A stretch of DNA of 64,000 bases from Adiantum capillus-veneris. Lineage: Eukaryota > Streptophyta > Polypodiopsida > Polypodiales > Pteridaceae. Location: NCBI GenBank assembly GCA_014529385.2, contig CM043959.1:64807753-64871752 (forward strand), given 5' to 3'. How positions within the stretch are numbered: the first letter of the stretch is position 1; each line of letters starts with the position of its first letter. The notes beneath the pieces were generated by a model. It was not told the origin of the DNA and searched no databases. It saw nothing but the letters and a program-made list of their open reading frames with translations. A program made the translations under genes and the position numbers. Shown here piece by piece: positions 11,740 to 21,862 of this stretch.

Positions 11740-12546
11740 CTACCAAGTATTCTTCCACTGGACCGTCTTCCATTTGCCCTTTGACCTGGAGGGTGCCTGA
11801 GAAGTCCCAGTACTAGCATTCTCCTTCTGAATCAGTCGGTAAATGGCCTCCTTCTCAAGTTGATCCTGCCTTTCGCTGGTCATCTCTACTTCATAAGGCG
11901 TGAGGGAATGATAGGTTTTGGTGTCAAGATCATAGAGTGTACGCCTGCCCTTGGTAATCCTGGTTCTAGCCAGCTTATGACAATGCGAAGCAGTATGGAT
12001 CCATCCTTCTAGAAGAGGCTGATTAGTTTTGACTCGAGCTTCGAAAAGAATCTCAGCCATGTCCCTATACTGTGGTGCCAGATCTGCCTTTGCTGCAATA
12101 TCCTTTTCAGGCAATTTAGAAGATTTGACAGTAAGTTGCAACAGCTAATTAGTAATCCTGATCAGGCCTCTGATTTGAATCTTCCACTGGTCCATACACA
12201 TCCGGATCCTATGCATCTCCTCTTTCAGTGCCTGAATATCATTGATTTGGAGAGCATCATTGAACAGCGTTTTCCAAGTCTTCCATTCCACAGTCGATCG
12301 CTCATACCAATCCCGAAGCTCATTAGTAATCTTGAAGTATGTAAGGCGATCAACTGGTTCTGGGTGTTGAGGATACAGTGCTGGAAAGAATCTCGGCAGC
12401 TCTATCTCTCTTGCTGGAAAGGCATACAAGAGAACTGGAGAATCAGTCACGAATTCTAAAAAATTGAGAACAGCCTGGTTCTCTTGCTGCATCATCTTTC
12501 TGGTGATTCTCACTAGCTGGAATAATTTTTCGGAGAGAAGTTGCAT
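11740..12546 (-). pseudogene. Gypsy accessory frame C, function unknown
   Basis: One minus-strand frame of about 268 codons interrupted by a single TAG at 12145-12147. It continues accessory frame B after a frameshift between about 12550 and 12620. The protein is charged and helical, with residues suggestive of amphipathic helices (LVRITRKMMQQEN, YFKITNELRDWYERS) and a basic, Ser-rich C-terminus. There is no transmembrane segment, so an envelope-like role is not supported. I do not recognise the family. Being last before the polypurine tract and on the same strand as gag-pol, it is more likely part of the element than an unrelated insertion. Confidence 0.6.
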
Positions 12547-12619
12547 GTGCTCCGACTGACATTCTACTCTGAGGTCCTTTGCTAGTGGCTATCTGGTCCT
12601 CAAGAATGGCTCTGACTCT

Positions 12620-13432
12620 CTAATCCAAAACTCCTATGGCAGTTTGCATTTGCACCAAAACTTCCTTTAGATGTTCCCTAACATCCTTCATACATCTGTA
12701 AGTTGGTTTGTTTCCCAGCAGAAGTTCTAATTCCAGGGCAAGAGAGCGACAATCTGCAGTAGACTGCCTTTGCAAGTGTGGGTTTGTCACTCTCTCTTCA
12801 GCAGTGAGTATCCATTCAGGAACTCTTTCCAGCAGCTGGACTGTACTGGGATGCGCAGGTAACTGGCAAACTTCTTTATCATGGAAAGCTGCTGATTTAC
12901 AATGCTCCATCATTTCCCTGGCTCCAACATACAGCCTTTGAAACCGTTCCAAATCGGACAGGAGATCATCATCCTCCAGATATTGTCTGGTTATGGAGGC
13001 CTGTTGATGTCTCAATTGCTTGTTCAGGATAATAAGCTGTAGTGAATGTTGATGATCAGCAGCTGATTTCTCATCCTGCACCTTCATTTTTCCTTTAACA
13101 TCCCTACTGAGCTAGGACTGATCAGCTGGCTAATTCCCAGTGTGACTTGGCTACTGTTCTTCAGTCTGCTGATTACCCGACTGGTGCCCTTCATTCTGTC
13201 CTTCCTGCTGGCCCTCATTCTGGTCTGGCTGGTCTGGCTGTGATTGGCCTCCTTCAATTGGCCTTGTACCACCAATACCAGGTCCTGGAGGTGGAGATGG
13301 TGGTGGGGCATCATCATTTGTATGCCCTTCTTCTTGGTCATCCTCCTCCTTATCAGCCTCATCATCCTTGTCTTCTTCTGCTTCATCCGGAGAAGTCTGT
13401 TGCTCAATATAATCCAATATGGCTTGATTCAT
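12620..13432 (-). pseudogene. Gypsy accessory frame B, acidic linker plus helical domain
   Basis: Starts at an ATG that overlaps the stop of frame A (TGATG at 13430-13434). The first 90 codons are extremely acidic and then Pro/Gly/Gln-rich (DEAEEDKDDEADKEEDD, PPPSPPPGPG). Three TAG codons follow in the same frame (13151, 13130, 13112). The frame then continues as a helical domain rich in Leu, Gln, Arg and Glu up to TAG at 12620. All four TAGs would be CAG before a single C-to-T change, which fits the Gln-rich surroundings. I recognise no known domain. The overlap suggests termination-reinitiation or a frameshifted continuation of frame A; the sequence cannot decide which. Confidence 0.6.
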
Positions 13433-15210
13433 CAGAGCAGATTATACTCAATCACTTTGTCATGCAAATCACTATGCATACTTTCCATCAAGGACTTCAA
13501 ATTCTCTAAATCAAAAACAGCATTGCCTGCTGGATTTAGAATTTCAGCCAAGCTGTTATAAATGTATCTTTCAGTAAGAGAAGCCTTTAGAGCTATATGG
13601 CGAATGAACAGGGAGTTGAATTCCACCCGCTTCATTTTGAGCATTGTTTTAGCCCGTTCTGCAGCTCTCAGTGCTTCATTCCGTTGATTCTTGATGATCA
13701 TTATCTCAGATTCAACCTTAGCTAGCTTCTTGTTTAATAACTCATTAACCCTTTCCGAATGAGCTTCCAATACCCTGTGTTGTATGTTCTGCTCTTCCCG
13801 TGCTTTCTAGAGCTTTTGAATCTGATCTTCAGCCTCCTTCAAGTCAGCTTTAAGCTTTTTCACTTCATCTTCTGACCCAGCAGCCTCCACCAGTTGTCCC
13901 ATACAACTGACAATAGTATTCCAAGAAGACTGTATGAGAACTGAACATCTGTCCTTAACTGTAGCTAGATCAGCATCAGTAGGCTCATATATTGTCATTG
14001 GAGCCATGTAAGGTAAAGTTGCATAATCAGCTTTGCATAGCAGAAGATGCCATTTCAATTGATGGGTCTGCATTTGCTGCAACTTGTCCTGTTTCACCAG
14101 GTGCAGAATGTGTTCAGTATTTGAAGTAGAAACTTCCCCTGGCAGAGTCAAAGAAGTTGGGCCTTTGCCTTTGTCCACATGGCCCTGGCCTTTGTCCACT
14201 AACTGGTCTGCTATCTTCTCAGAAGTTGCTGCCTTGGCCTGATCTTTTCCAGAACTAGTAGCAACTGCACTTTGTCCTACTAACTTGCTAGGCACAGTCT
14301 TCTGATCAGGTTGCTTCTTTGTTTGGCTCACTATAGCTTTCTCAGTATTCACTATCTTGACTTGGCTTTCTATCTGCCTCAAAAACGCACTGCTCTTTGT
14401 CAGTGTAGTCTTTGGCTTCTTTGAACTGCCAGCCTGTTCTTCAGTTGCTTTCCTTTTCAGGTCTATTGAAGTAGTCTGACTGTCCGTTGCTTCGTCTTCT
14501 GAGGACAGCTCAATGTTCTTGGGCTCAGAAACCGGCTTCTCACTCCAAGCCTTTTTTACCTGCTCATGAGCATCTGCAGCAGTGGCCCAATACAGAAATT
14601 GCCAAACATACCAAGCTTTAAAAACATTTTGGGATTTTAGCTTGGCAGTTTGCTGGAGCACATTGTGTGGCAGGATTTGACAAAGGTTAATAGGAACCTT
14701 TGGATCCAATATCTTGGCCAATAGCATAGCAAAAAGTTTCTCGGATACATACGTTGGGTTGTTCTTAAGGCTAACTGCTTCACCTACAAACCTATAAGCA
14801 GTGGAAGCTTCCAGTCCTACTACTGGAACACCTTGACCACTTGCCTTGCGCTTACGTTTAGCTGCTTCATCCTCCTTCAGGGCTATACTTATTTGTTGTG
14901 GAGTTTCCACAGATGGTTTGGGCTCGTTGGGCATTCTGAATGCAAAAGCTATGGTCTCTGATGTCACCGACACCTTTCTACCATTTACCATGGCACTGCC
15001 ATCTTCGGCGTTGAAAGAATCAAGAACTTGCTTGACGATGTCTACGTCAAAAGCAATTCTTGTAGCTTGCAACACAACTCGGAGATCCCATAGTTGTAGC
15101 ATAGTCATTGCTTGGTCAGTGAATACATAACGCTGGATTTTACTGTACGGTATGATGGGAAGGCTTGCCTTTGCAGCAGAAACTATGGCGTGGGTTTCCT
15201 CAAGAGACTC
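13432..15210 (-). pseudogene. Gypsy accessory frame A, in frame with integrase C-terminus
   Basis: About 592 codons on the minus strand. They are in the same frame as the integrase C-terminal part (15211-15984), separated from it only by TAG at 15211-15213 and interrupted by TAG at 13807-13809. The N-terminal half looks like a folded globular domain (segments such as RRVVLQ-like helices and SVTSETIAFAFRMP). The middle is Lys/Ser/Thr-rich with nuclear-localisation-like KRKRKASG and KKPKTT. The C-terminal part is a predicted coiled coil (EDEVKKLKADLKEAEDQI onwards). I do not know this family. Some plant gypsy lineages (Athila, Tat/Ogre, Retand) are known to carry extra frames, but I cannot match this one to them by eye. 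Confidence 0.65.
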
Positions 15211-18057
15211 CTACATCTTGTCTGAGCGTTTCCTTCTACCCATACACTGTGAATACGATGAAATAGGCGAAGGAGAAGAAGACTTACTTGACGTTTCAAA
15301 GCCATACCCTAGTGTCGCTCGCAAGGCTAGCTGACAGTTAACTGTCTCTTCAGAGGTTGAGGTTTGCGGCTGTAGTGAAGAAACCTCGGAGCTTGGCGAT
15401 GGCGCATGATTAACAGGAGGAAAGCATCGCGCTGGGGATTTGTAAGAAAAAATGCCAAATCTCCTGACTGTTATACGTGTTCGCGCCATAAAAGCTCCAC
15501 CACTCGCCATTCCTAGACTTGTGTACGTCACTCCTGTCATGGCAGACATGCATTGGACAAGACTGCGACCCATCCTTAAAATGATTACTACTGGCGTGCC
15601 ATCTGACCGTTGGGCGCTTAAAAATTGAAAAGTGTGTCCCCACTGATACTGGACTGGCTCGATCATACTATTACTGATTCTAAGATCAGTTTGAGCTGGT
15701 TCTATTGGTACTGGTTCTGAAATTGGAACTGGTTGCATATGAAAAAGCCCAAAAATATATGATTCTGGTATCTCTTGATCAGCAAGTCCCAGTTCCTTAG
15801 TACCTTGTTCTTGCCCATTTTCTCTAGCCTCTGAATAATAAAGATTGATCTTTGCACCATTATATACTCCTGGAAACAATAATCCAAATAAATCTTTCAG
15901 TCTGATTGTGCCATTGGAGAAGACCCAATCTACCTCAAATGGTCCTGCCCAGGCAATCTTCAGGTTTGGCTTCTTTGGACCCATTCTAGACTGATATGAA
16001 GCACCAAATCTCCTTTTTGAAATTCTCGAACTTTAATTCGACGATCATACCAGTGCTTCCTTCGTTGTTGAACAATTTCTTGTTCCAACATAGCCCGTTG
16101 CCTGAGTTCATCTAACTGCATCAGTTCATCTAGCCGTTTTTTAAGATTGTGGTTGAAGTCTAAGCCATACTTCACAGCCATTCTCAGACTTGGGATCACA
16201 AACTCAATAGGAACCACAGCTTCAGTGCCATACACCATTCTGAATGGTGCCATTCCAGTAGTGACCTTATAAGCTGTCCTATAAGTCCATAGAGCAGTCT
16301 GGAGTTTCAAATCCCACTGGTCTGGTTTCTTTTGCACCCCCTTAGTGAGAATAGTCTTTATTGTCTTGTTGCTACTTTCAGCCTGTCCATTGCATCTGGG
16401 ATAGTAAGGAGTAGATTTTCGATGCTTGACTAAAAGCATATCCAATAGGATTTCCATAGTGTCATTGATAAAATGTGTTCCTTGATCTGTCACAATCTCT
16501 ACTGGACATCCATATCGGCAGACAATATTCTCAAATAGAAACCTTGCAGATGACTTGGTTGTGTTGTCAGGAAGAGCCTTAGCTTCAACCCAGTTGGTTA
16601 CATAACAAGTAGCCATTACTATGCACTTGTTGTTCCTGGGGTAACCTTCTTAAAAGGTCCCATAAAATCTAGTCCCCATTTCATGAACACTCCCATTGGT
16701 TGTTTTATATCCTGCGATCTCATCAAGCAACATGTCAGTAAAAGGCAAGGGAAATGGATCTTTGATAGTTTGGGCGTTTAGTTTCCTATAGTCGACACAA
16801 ACTCTCAATTTCCCATTCTTCTTGGGAACGACGACTATGGGAAATAGCCAATCGCTACTTGCCACCTCTGTGATGAACCCAGCCTTGAGAAGATTATCAA
16901 TCTCCTCCTTGACCTTCTTTGCATAGTTGGGGTTCATCCGGTATCTTTGCAGTCATACTGGCCTAGCATTTGGCTTCAGCGATATTTGGTGCTGACATAC
17001 CTCAGGATCCACTCCCTTCAGATCTGTATGTTCCCAGGCAAACACATCTTTATAGTTCTGGAACATCTTACGTGCCTTCTCCTTTATTGCCCGGTTGAGG
17101 TGCTTGTTGACCTTGATCATCCTAGGATTATCCTCCGATCCTAAGTTCCACTCTTCCACTTCTTGGTCGTCTGGAAGCAACCAATTAGGCCCACCTCCCT
17201 TTCGTTTGGTTGAATCTTCAGCGTAATCCCAGGATGGTCCATTCATTTCTGAATCAGTATCTTGATCCACTGGGTACTCTTCAGAACGTACCGGTTCCTC
17301 TACCATACCAGTATCAGCTGGTTCCACCATCCTTCCAGTTAGCTGAACTATTCTTTCCCCTGTGTTGACTTCAGTAAACTGATCAAGGAATTGTCTTTTC
17401 TGCTTGTCAGCCTGCTCTTTATTCAGCAAGACTGCATTCAAGTCAATCTCTGCCAAAGGGAATATGTTCATGGCCGCTAGTATTCGCTCGATCTTCTTGG
17501 CCCTGTACTTCTGACATAACTCCTTCGGCCTCAGTTCCTTTCTCCAACTCCTAGTATTGTTTGTCTGGATTTGGATTCTGCCAGTGGCCCCTTCTATGGT
17601 TAATGTTTGGTTTGCATAGTCATGAACAGCATGTGTTGTTCTCAACCATGGGCGCCCTAGTAGCATCCCATATAAACCTTGCACATCCAGAACTAAGAAA
17701 CTGGTTTTGAATTTCTCCCTCCCAACTCTTATCTGCATATTTTCAATCATACCTGTCGCCTGTACCACTCTATGATCTACCATTCGTACTTTGAATGGTG
17801 TTGGTTTCATATTAGTGATACCGATTCTCTGCTGGAGATGAACTCCCATTATGTTGACTCCTCTCCTCCATCCAAGATAACACTTGAGAGAGGTTCCCAC
17901 TGCTTCCTAACCTTGTAGTCCACCTGAATAAGTGGAACTTCATCATCTCGGACGACCGTCAGGTCCACTGTTCTGGCCTCCGCCTCAGCTTTCCTGCGCT
18001 GTCTGATAAAGTTGGCCACTTCAGGCAAGGTTTTTCTGATATCCTCCAGCTCTACAG
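15211..18057 (-). pseudogene. pol: Gypsy pol: protease, cut-down RT, integrase
   Basis: Minus-strand order: a spacer continuing from gag; an aspartic protease start (VILDGG, near 17880) with a small frameshift just after it, then the frame 17900-16953; the reverse transcriptase N-terminus (FPIVVVPKKNGKLRVCVDYRK, near 16840) up to FPLPFTDMLLDEIAG near 16715. There the frame jumps directly to the integrase core (KWGLDF, then TDQGTHF and NGQAESSNK, near 16690-16370). The catalytic YxDD region, RNase H and the HHCC integrase N-terminus are absent. There are stops at about 16953 and 16650 and a frameshift near 15985. The integrase C-terminus (MGPKKPNLK..AGPFEV) then runs on in frame 15984-15211. 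Confidence 0.9.
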
Positions 18058-19660
18058 TCAGCTTCTGAATTCTATCACAAATTTTCCCTGAATTTCTTCT
18101 CTTTCTTGGTCAGACTGATTGTAAGAGCTTGAAGAACTGGTATCTTCACACTGCCATTCCTCTTTTGCAGTGCTTCCACTCCTTCCATCAACTCTTAGTT
18201 CATCAGCTAGTCCATGTACCGCAGCCAACATGGTCTCAGTTATGGTCGGTACTGACTGATCTTTATCAGTCGATTGGGCTGGTATCCTCTGAATGAATCT
18301 AGCTTTAGAACTTTCTGGCTGCTCTGGCAGCTTCTTGGCTAAATCCTCCGTGATTTTAGCCGCTAGTTCCCTCTGCTCTTGCCACTCATCTACCACCTTC
18401 TCTTTACCTTTGGCCTTCCAAATTCTCTTTGTTGAGCCCACTTGCTGCTGGTAGGATTGACTAGTGCTTCTGAAGTGTCTGGAATTTCTTCAATGACTAC
18501 ACCCTTGCTTCTAGTAACTATCCTTAGTGGGACTGGCTCTGGTGCCTTAGCCTCAGTAGTAGTAGTTGCAGGTGCATCTGGGCATTGGGCTGCAAAATGG
18601 CCATACTTCCCACAAGTGTAGCAATTCATGCTCCTATTCTGGAAGTTGCCACGTCCTCTGCCTCTGCCCATACCTGGTTAGAATCGGCCACGTCCCTGAC
18701 CAGTACCACTGGTACCTGGTCTCTCCTCTTGAGCTACTTTGACTGGTTCTACCTTCACTGGTTCAGTGTAGGCAACCACTGACAGATCTTTTTGGTAGGG
18801 GCTGGTACCTCTTGTTCCCTAAGCTTTTTTCTTATGAACCCATTCAAAAACCATGCCCTCAACCTCTTCTCAGATGGCGGTTCCTGCAACTGCCTGGTTA
18901 GCTCCTTGATCTTTTCCACATAACTGCGGATTGATAAATTTCTCTGTTTGATCTTATCTAGTTCATAGAGAATATCTTCATCCCCTCTGTTGTCGAAATA
19001 TTCCAACCTGAAGGCTTTAAGCAATTTGTTGTATGATCTGAGCTGGCAGGCAAGGTAATGGTAATACCATTTCCTCGCTGCCTCCTTCAAGGTTTGTGGA
19101 AAATATTCCCCCCAATCATCTTTATCAATATTTTTCAGTTCAGCATACTGCTCGAAAGCCTGTATGTGAACGTCTGGATCATCCTTCTTACCTCCCTTGA
19201 ATATTGGAAAAGAAATTTTCAGGGAAGCTGTGTAATCATTTCGATTACCATTGATCCTGCCACTTCTCTTCTTGGATGCAGAATGGCGCTTGGGAGTCTT
19301 CTTGCAATTGTCAGTGTCAGCATCCCAATCAATCTCTGTCTCTGTCTCAGTGTCAATGTCTTCTTTGGTTTGTCTGCTAGAAGTACGTTGACTATCTTTA
19401 CTTCCTTCGGTACCCTCATCCCCCTGCCGGGACCGAGAACTGTTGGAAATCTTGGCTTTTCATGCTTCCCGTTCTACCCGTCGGCGTCGAGAATGACTGG
19501 AGTGATGTGAGTCCTGCGCCTCATCAGCCTGACTATGCTCCTCCTGAGCCTCAGTGTCAGTCATCTTCTCTTGCTTGAGGTCAGACTCTCTTCCTGACTC
19601 CTCAAGATTGGGATCAACACGAATGGTGGATTTTCGGCCACGACTGGATTTAGGTGCCAT
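18058..19660 (-). pseudogene. gag: Gypsy gag with zinc knuckle, broken
   Basis: Starts at ATG 19660 (MAPKSSRGRK), about 75 bases inside the 5' LTR. A charged N-terminus is followed by the retrotransposon gag core (ISFPIFKGGKKDDPDVHI near 19200, then AARKWYYHYL near 19080) and a CCHC knuckle CYTCGKYGHFAAQC (18582-18623). Breaks are TGA at 19460-19462, a frameshift near 18790, TAA just before the knuckle near 18675, and a change of frame between 18441 and 18390. The end of the frame at 18058 leads into the protease region without a large gap. Confidence 0.88.
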
Positions 19661-19719
19661 TGCTGAAAACTTCCAACTGGGAGAAGAGTCTTTCAGTCAA
19701 CGAGCTTCAGCTCGAGCCA

Positions 19720-19731
19720 CCGTGATCGCCA
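19720..19731 (-). other. Primer binding site of the minus-strand gypsy element
   Basis: Minus-strand TGGCGATCACGG starts three bases inside the 5' LTR and begins with the TGG that pairs with a tRNA CCA tail. It is not the initiator-Met site used by the other elements here. I cannot assign the tRNA with confidence. Confidence 0.65.
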
Positions 19732-19734
19732 AAA

Positions 19735-20214
19735 TGGAATTGGGGCTTATCTCTTGAGACAACTAATTCCAGTGTTAGAAGATTTCAGCTACTAGTGTGA
19801 GAAGAATTTAGACGGTAGACTGGACAGAAATCAGAAACTAGACTGGAATTTGGATACTGGAATAAGAATCATACTTATGTACTGGAAATAATGTTCAAAT
19901 TCAGATTCAGAATACTAGACGAGAAGTAAGTGTAACTGGAATATCTGCCATGATTGGGATTACAGATAAAGATTACAACGAATATGATTTACAAAGAGAG
20001 TACAGCCGACAATACTACCAATGATTCTCAAGTACAAGTGTAGCCAAAGTGCTAACCCAAATAATGATAACAATTGCCAACCCAATTACAATGTAATGGG
20101 CCCTATTTATACACTTCGGGTTTACTGTAGTAATTACCATAGTAACTACTAAGTAATTTGCTGCCCATCTCCTAAGAGAACGTTCCCACATAGTGAACTG
20201 TCCAGCCGTCTACA
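19735..20214 (-). repeat. 5' LTR of the minus-strand gypsy element
   Basis: 480 bp. It contains a TATA box TATAAATA in minus-strand sense (20104-20111), placed upstream of a plausible start within the LTR. Confidence 0.95.
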
Positions 20215-20502
20215 CTCAAACGCCTTATGGTTGATTTGGGTGTTGGACAGGACACTGCCAACACTATCTACACTGACAGTCAGAGCGCATTGGCAGTTGC
20301 GAGGAACCCAGTTTTTCATGCTCGCACGAAGCACATTGAGGTGCATTACCACTATGTCAGGGACACACTCTCAGCAGGAGAGATCAACTTAGCTTATGTG
20401 CCAACATAGGACAACCTTGCAAATCTTTTCACAAAGGCATTGTCTTGTGAGAAGCTCGAAGCTTTCAGCAAAGCTTTGGGCTTACTCCCCTTTGTGGACT
20501 GA
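20215..20502 (+). pseudogene. Second copia element, RNase H fragment (right part)
   Basis: Continues the domain interrupted at 10971. It shows DSQSALAVARNPVFHARTKH, the histidine-containing HYHYVRD, and the typical C-terminus LFTKAL...LLPFVD ending in TGA at 20500. A TAG lies at 20407-20409. Codon phase across the insertion is kept if one copy of the 5-bp target duplication is removed, showing that the gypsy element entered an existing copia sequence. Confidence 0.92.
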
Positions 20503-20624
20503 TCATGTCCTCAGGGCATGGCACTTCCCTTTACTCATGTGCCAACTCTTGTTCACCGCATCACTCCAGGGGGGATTTGTTACCATATACATTTGGTAGT
20601 GATTGTAGGTCATGAGGGCAACAA

Positions 20625-20677
20625 CTTCCCGGGAGGTCACCCATCCCAGTACTGTTCCCGCGCATATGCGCTTAACT
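20625..20677 (-). ncRNA. 5S rRNA-derived segment in left Cassandra LTR
   Basis: Minus strand contains AGTTAAGCGC (box A region of plant 5S rRNA) and GGGATGGGTGACCTCCCGGG (box C region), in the order and about the spacing of the 3' two-thirds of the 5S gene. The middle is diverged and the 5' third of 5S is not evident. In known Cassandra elements such boxes can drive RNA polymerase III; activity here is inferred only. Confidence 0.85.
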
Positions 20678-20986
20678 GTGACGTTCCACAAATTGGTCTA
20701 GCCATCCAGACCCCAAAACCTTAAGGTGTTAGGGACCTCCGGTCTAACCAATTTATGCAAGCCTCATAGATAGACACCACTTTGTCACCACAAGTTGGGC
20801 TTACCCCAACAATCGCCCCCTTAAGCCAAACTTGGGACTTTCCCGTCCCCTTGAGTACCAACGTGTTCCGCCTTTTTCTAGGCTCAGAGGTTGAGAGCTT
20901 CAACGTGGCCGGGAGCTAGCTCAGAGGTTGAAGTCAACATCAACATGTCCTGTTCCACGGACTCAGAGGTTGGACTTTGAACCATG

Positions 20987-20998
20987 GCTCTGATACCA
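20987..20998 (-). other. Primer binding site of the Cassandra element
   Basis: Minus-strand TGGTATCAGAGC, two bases from the 5' LTR (21001-21208), matching initiator tRNA-Met. Confidence 0.9.
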
Positions 20999-21021
20999 GT
21001 TGTAGGTCATGAGGGCAACAA

Positions 21022-21074
21022 CTTCCCGGGAGGTCACCCATCCCAGTACTGTTCCCGCGCATATGCGCTTAACT
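21022..21074 (-). ncRNA. 5S rRNA-derived segment in right Cassandra LTR
   Basis: Identical to the copy at 20625-20677, with the same box A and box C sequences in the same orientation. Confidence 0.85.
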
Positions 21075-21430
21075 GTGACGTTCCACAAATTGGTCTAGCC
21101 ATCCAGACCCCAAAACCTTAAGGTGTTAGGGACCTCCGGTCTAACCAATTTATGCAAGCCTCATAGATAGACACCACTTTGTCACCACAAGTTGGGCTTA
21201 CCCCAACAGTGATGTGTGTGAACATACTAGGACCGCCGGGGCATTTTTCCCCCTCTTTTTTTCCCCCTCTTTAGGAGGTTTTTTCCCCCCGTGCATGATA
21301 TATACACCCATCACTCTAGGGCTATCTATTTTTCCATTACACACTAAGTAATACACTCTCAGTTGTGTGCCTTGAGTTTCCTTCGTCTTCTCCAAGCTGT
21401 GTGCGTTTCTCTCCAACCCTCATTCCAACA

Positions 21431-21814
21431 TTTCCAAAATCACAAACTTTCGCCATCTTTTGCCATATTTATTTTTAATTATCTCAAGGGCGTAGGTTCC
21501 TTGTAGCATTCTCAAAAATGGTATTAGACAATCAAGGTAAACACAAAATTTGGGATTCAAACTAATCTCGAGATCTTGAAATTAGTTTTTAAAGATCGAC
21601 GCACAGGATTAAACAGTGGTGCTGCCCTTTGATGCGCATTGTTGATCCCAGTCACCTCCACCTTGGGGTAGATAAACCTGAGGCATCCATGCAAATACCC
21701 CAGTGCCCTTGGCTAAGGGATGCATATCCTTTTGAAGTTTTGAGGGTTTCATAGAGCACCCTACACGCACATTTGTAGGTCTGATATGTGTCGACACGCA
21801 CACGCACACGCATA

Positions 21815-21862
<48 letters not shown>

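Larger units (their letters stand above)
10972..20214 (-). mobile_element. Ty3/gypsy LTR retrotransposon with large 3' accessory region
   Basis: A 9243-bp element on the minus strand inserted in a copia RNase H sequence. LTRs of 478 and 480 bp begin TGTAGACGG and end CCAATTCCA on the minus strand, with about 19 substitutions and two small indels between them. Flanks are CTCAG (10967-10971) and CTCAA (20215-20219), a target duplication with one later change. In minus-strand order: 5' LTR, primer site, gag, protease, a truncated reverse transcriptase joined to an integrase core, then about 4 kb of further same-strand open frames, polypurine tract, 3' LTR. The reverse transcriptase palm, RNase H and integrase N-terminus are deleted, so the copy is not autonomous. 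Confidence 0.95.
20604..21208 (-). mobile_element. Cassandra-type TRIM retrotransposon carrying 5S rRNA sequence
   Basis: A 605-bp element with 208-bp LTRs (20604-20811 and 21001-21208) that I read as identical, and only about 189 bp between them. On the minus strand the LTR runs TGTTGGGG...CATGACCTACA. The target duplication GTGAT is perfect (20599-20603 and 21209-21213). The primer site TGGTATCAGAGC (minus, 20998 to 20987) and a purine run CTTAAGGGGG near 20814-20825 are both in place. There is no coding capacity. Each LTR contains a 5S rRNA-like block in the sense of the element. Short size, initiator-Met primer site and LTR-borne 5S sequence are the defining features of Cassandra. The internal region has three copies of CTCAGAGGTTG (20883, 20920, 20962). 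Confidence 0.93.
20568..21430 (+). repeat. Copia polypurine tract and 3' LTR, split by a TRIM
   Basis: AGGGGGGATT (20568-20577) is the polypurine tract. The LTR starts TGTTACCATATACA at 20578 and ends CATTCCAACA at 21430. Removing the 605-bp TRIM and one target duplication leaves about 243 bp. A TATA-like GATATATACACC lies near 21297. The matching 5' LTR is not in the window. Confidence 0.8.

Noticed and set aside
12136-12459. Plus-strand open frames within 12.1-13.6 kb
   Set aside because: Shadows of the longer same-strand frames of the minus-strand gypsy element.
11740-15210. Envelope-like gene downstream of integrase
   Set aside because: Position fits an env gene, but no signal peptide or transmembrane segment is visible; composition is hydrophilic and helical.
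20625-20677. Genuine 5S rRNA gene
   Set aside because: Only the box A to box C part matches, the middle is diverged, and it sits in both LTRs of a TRIM; it is a Cassandra LTR feature.
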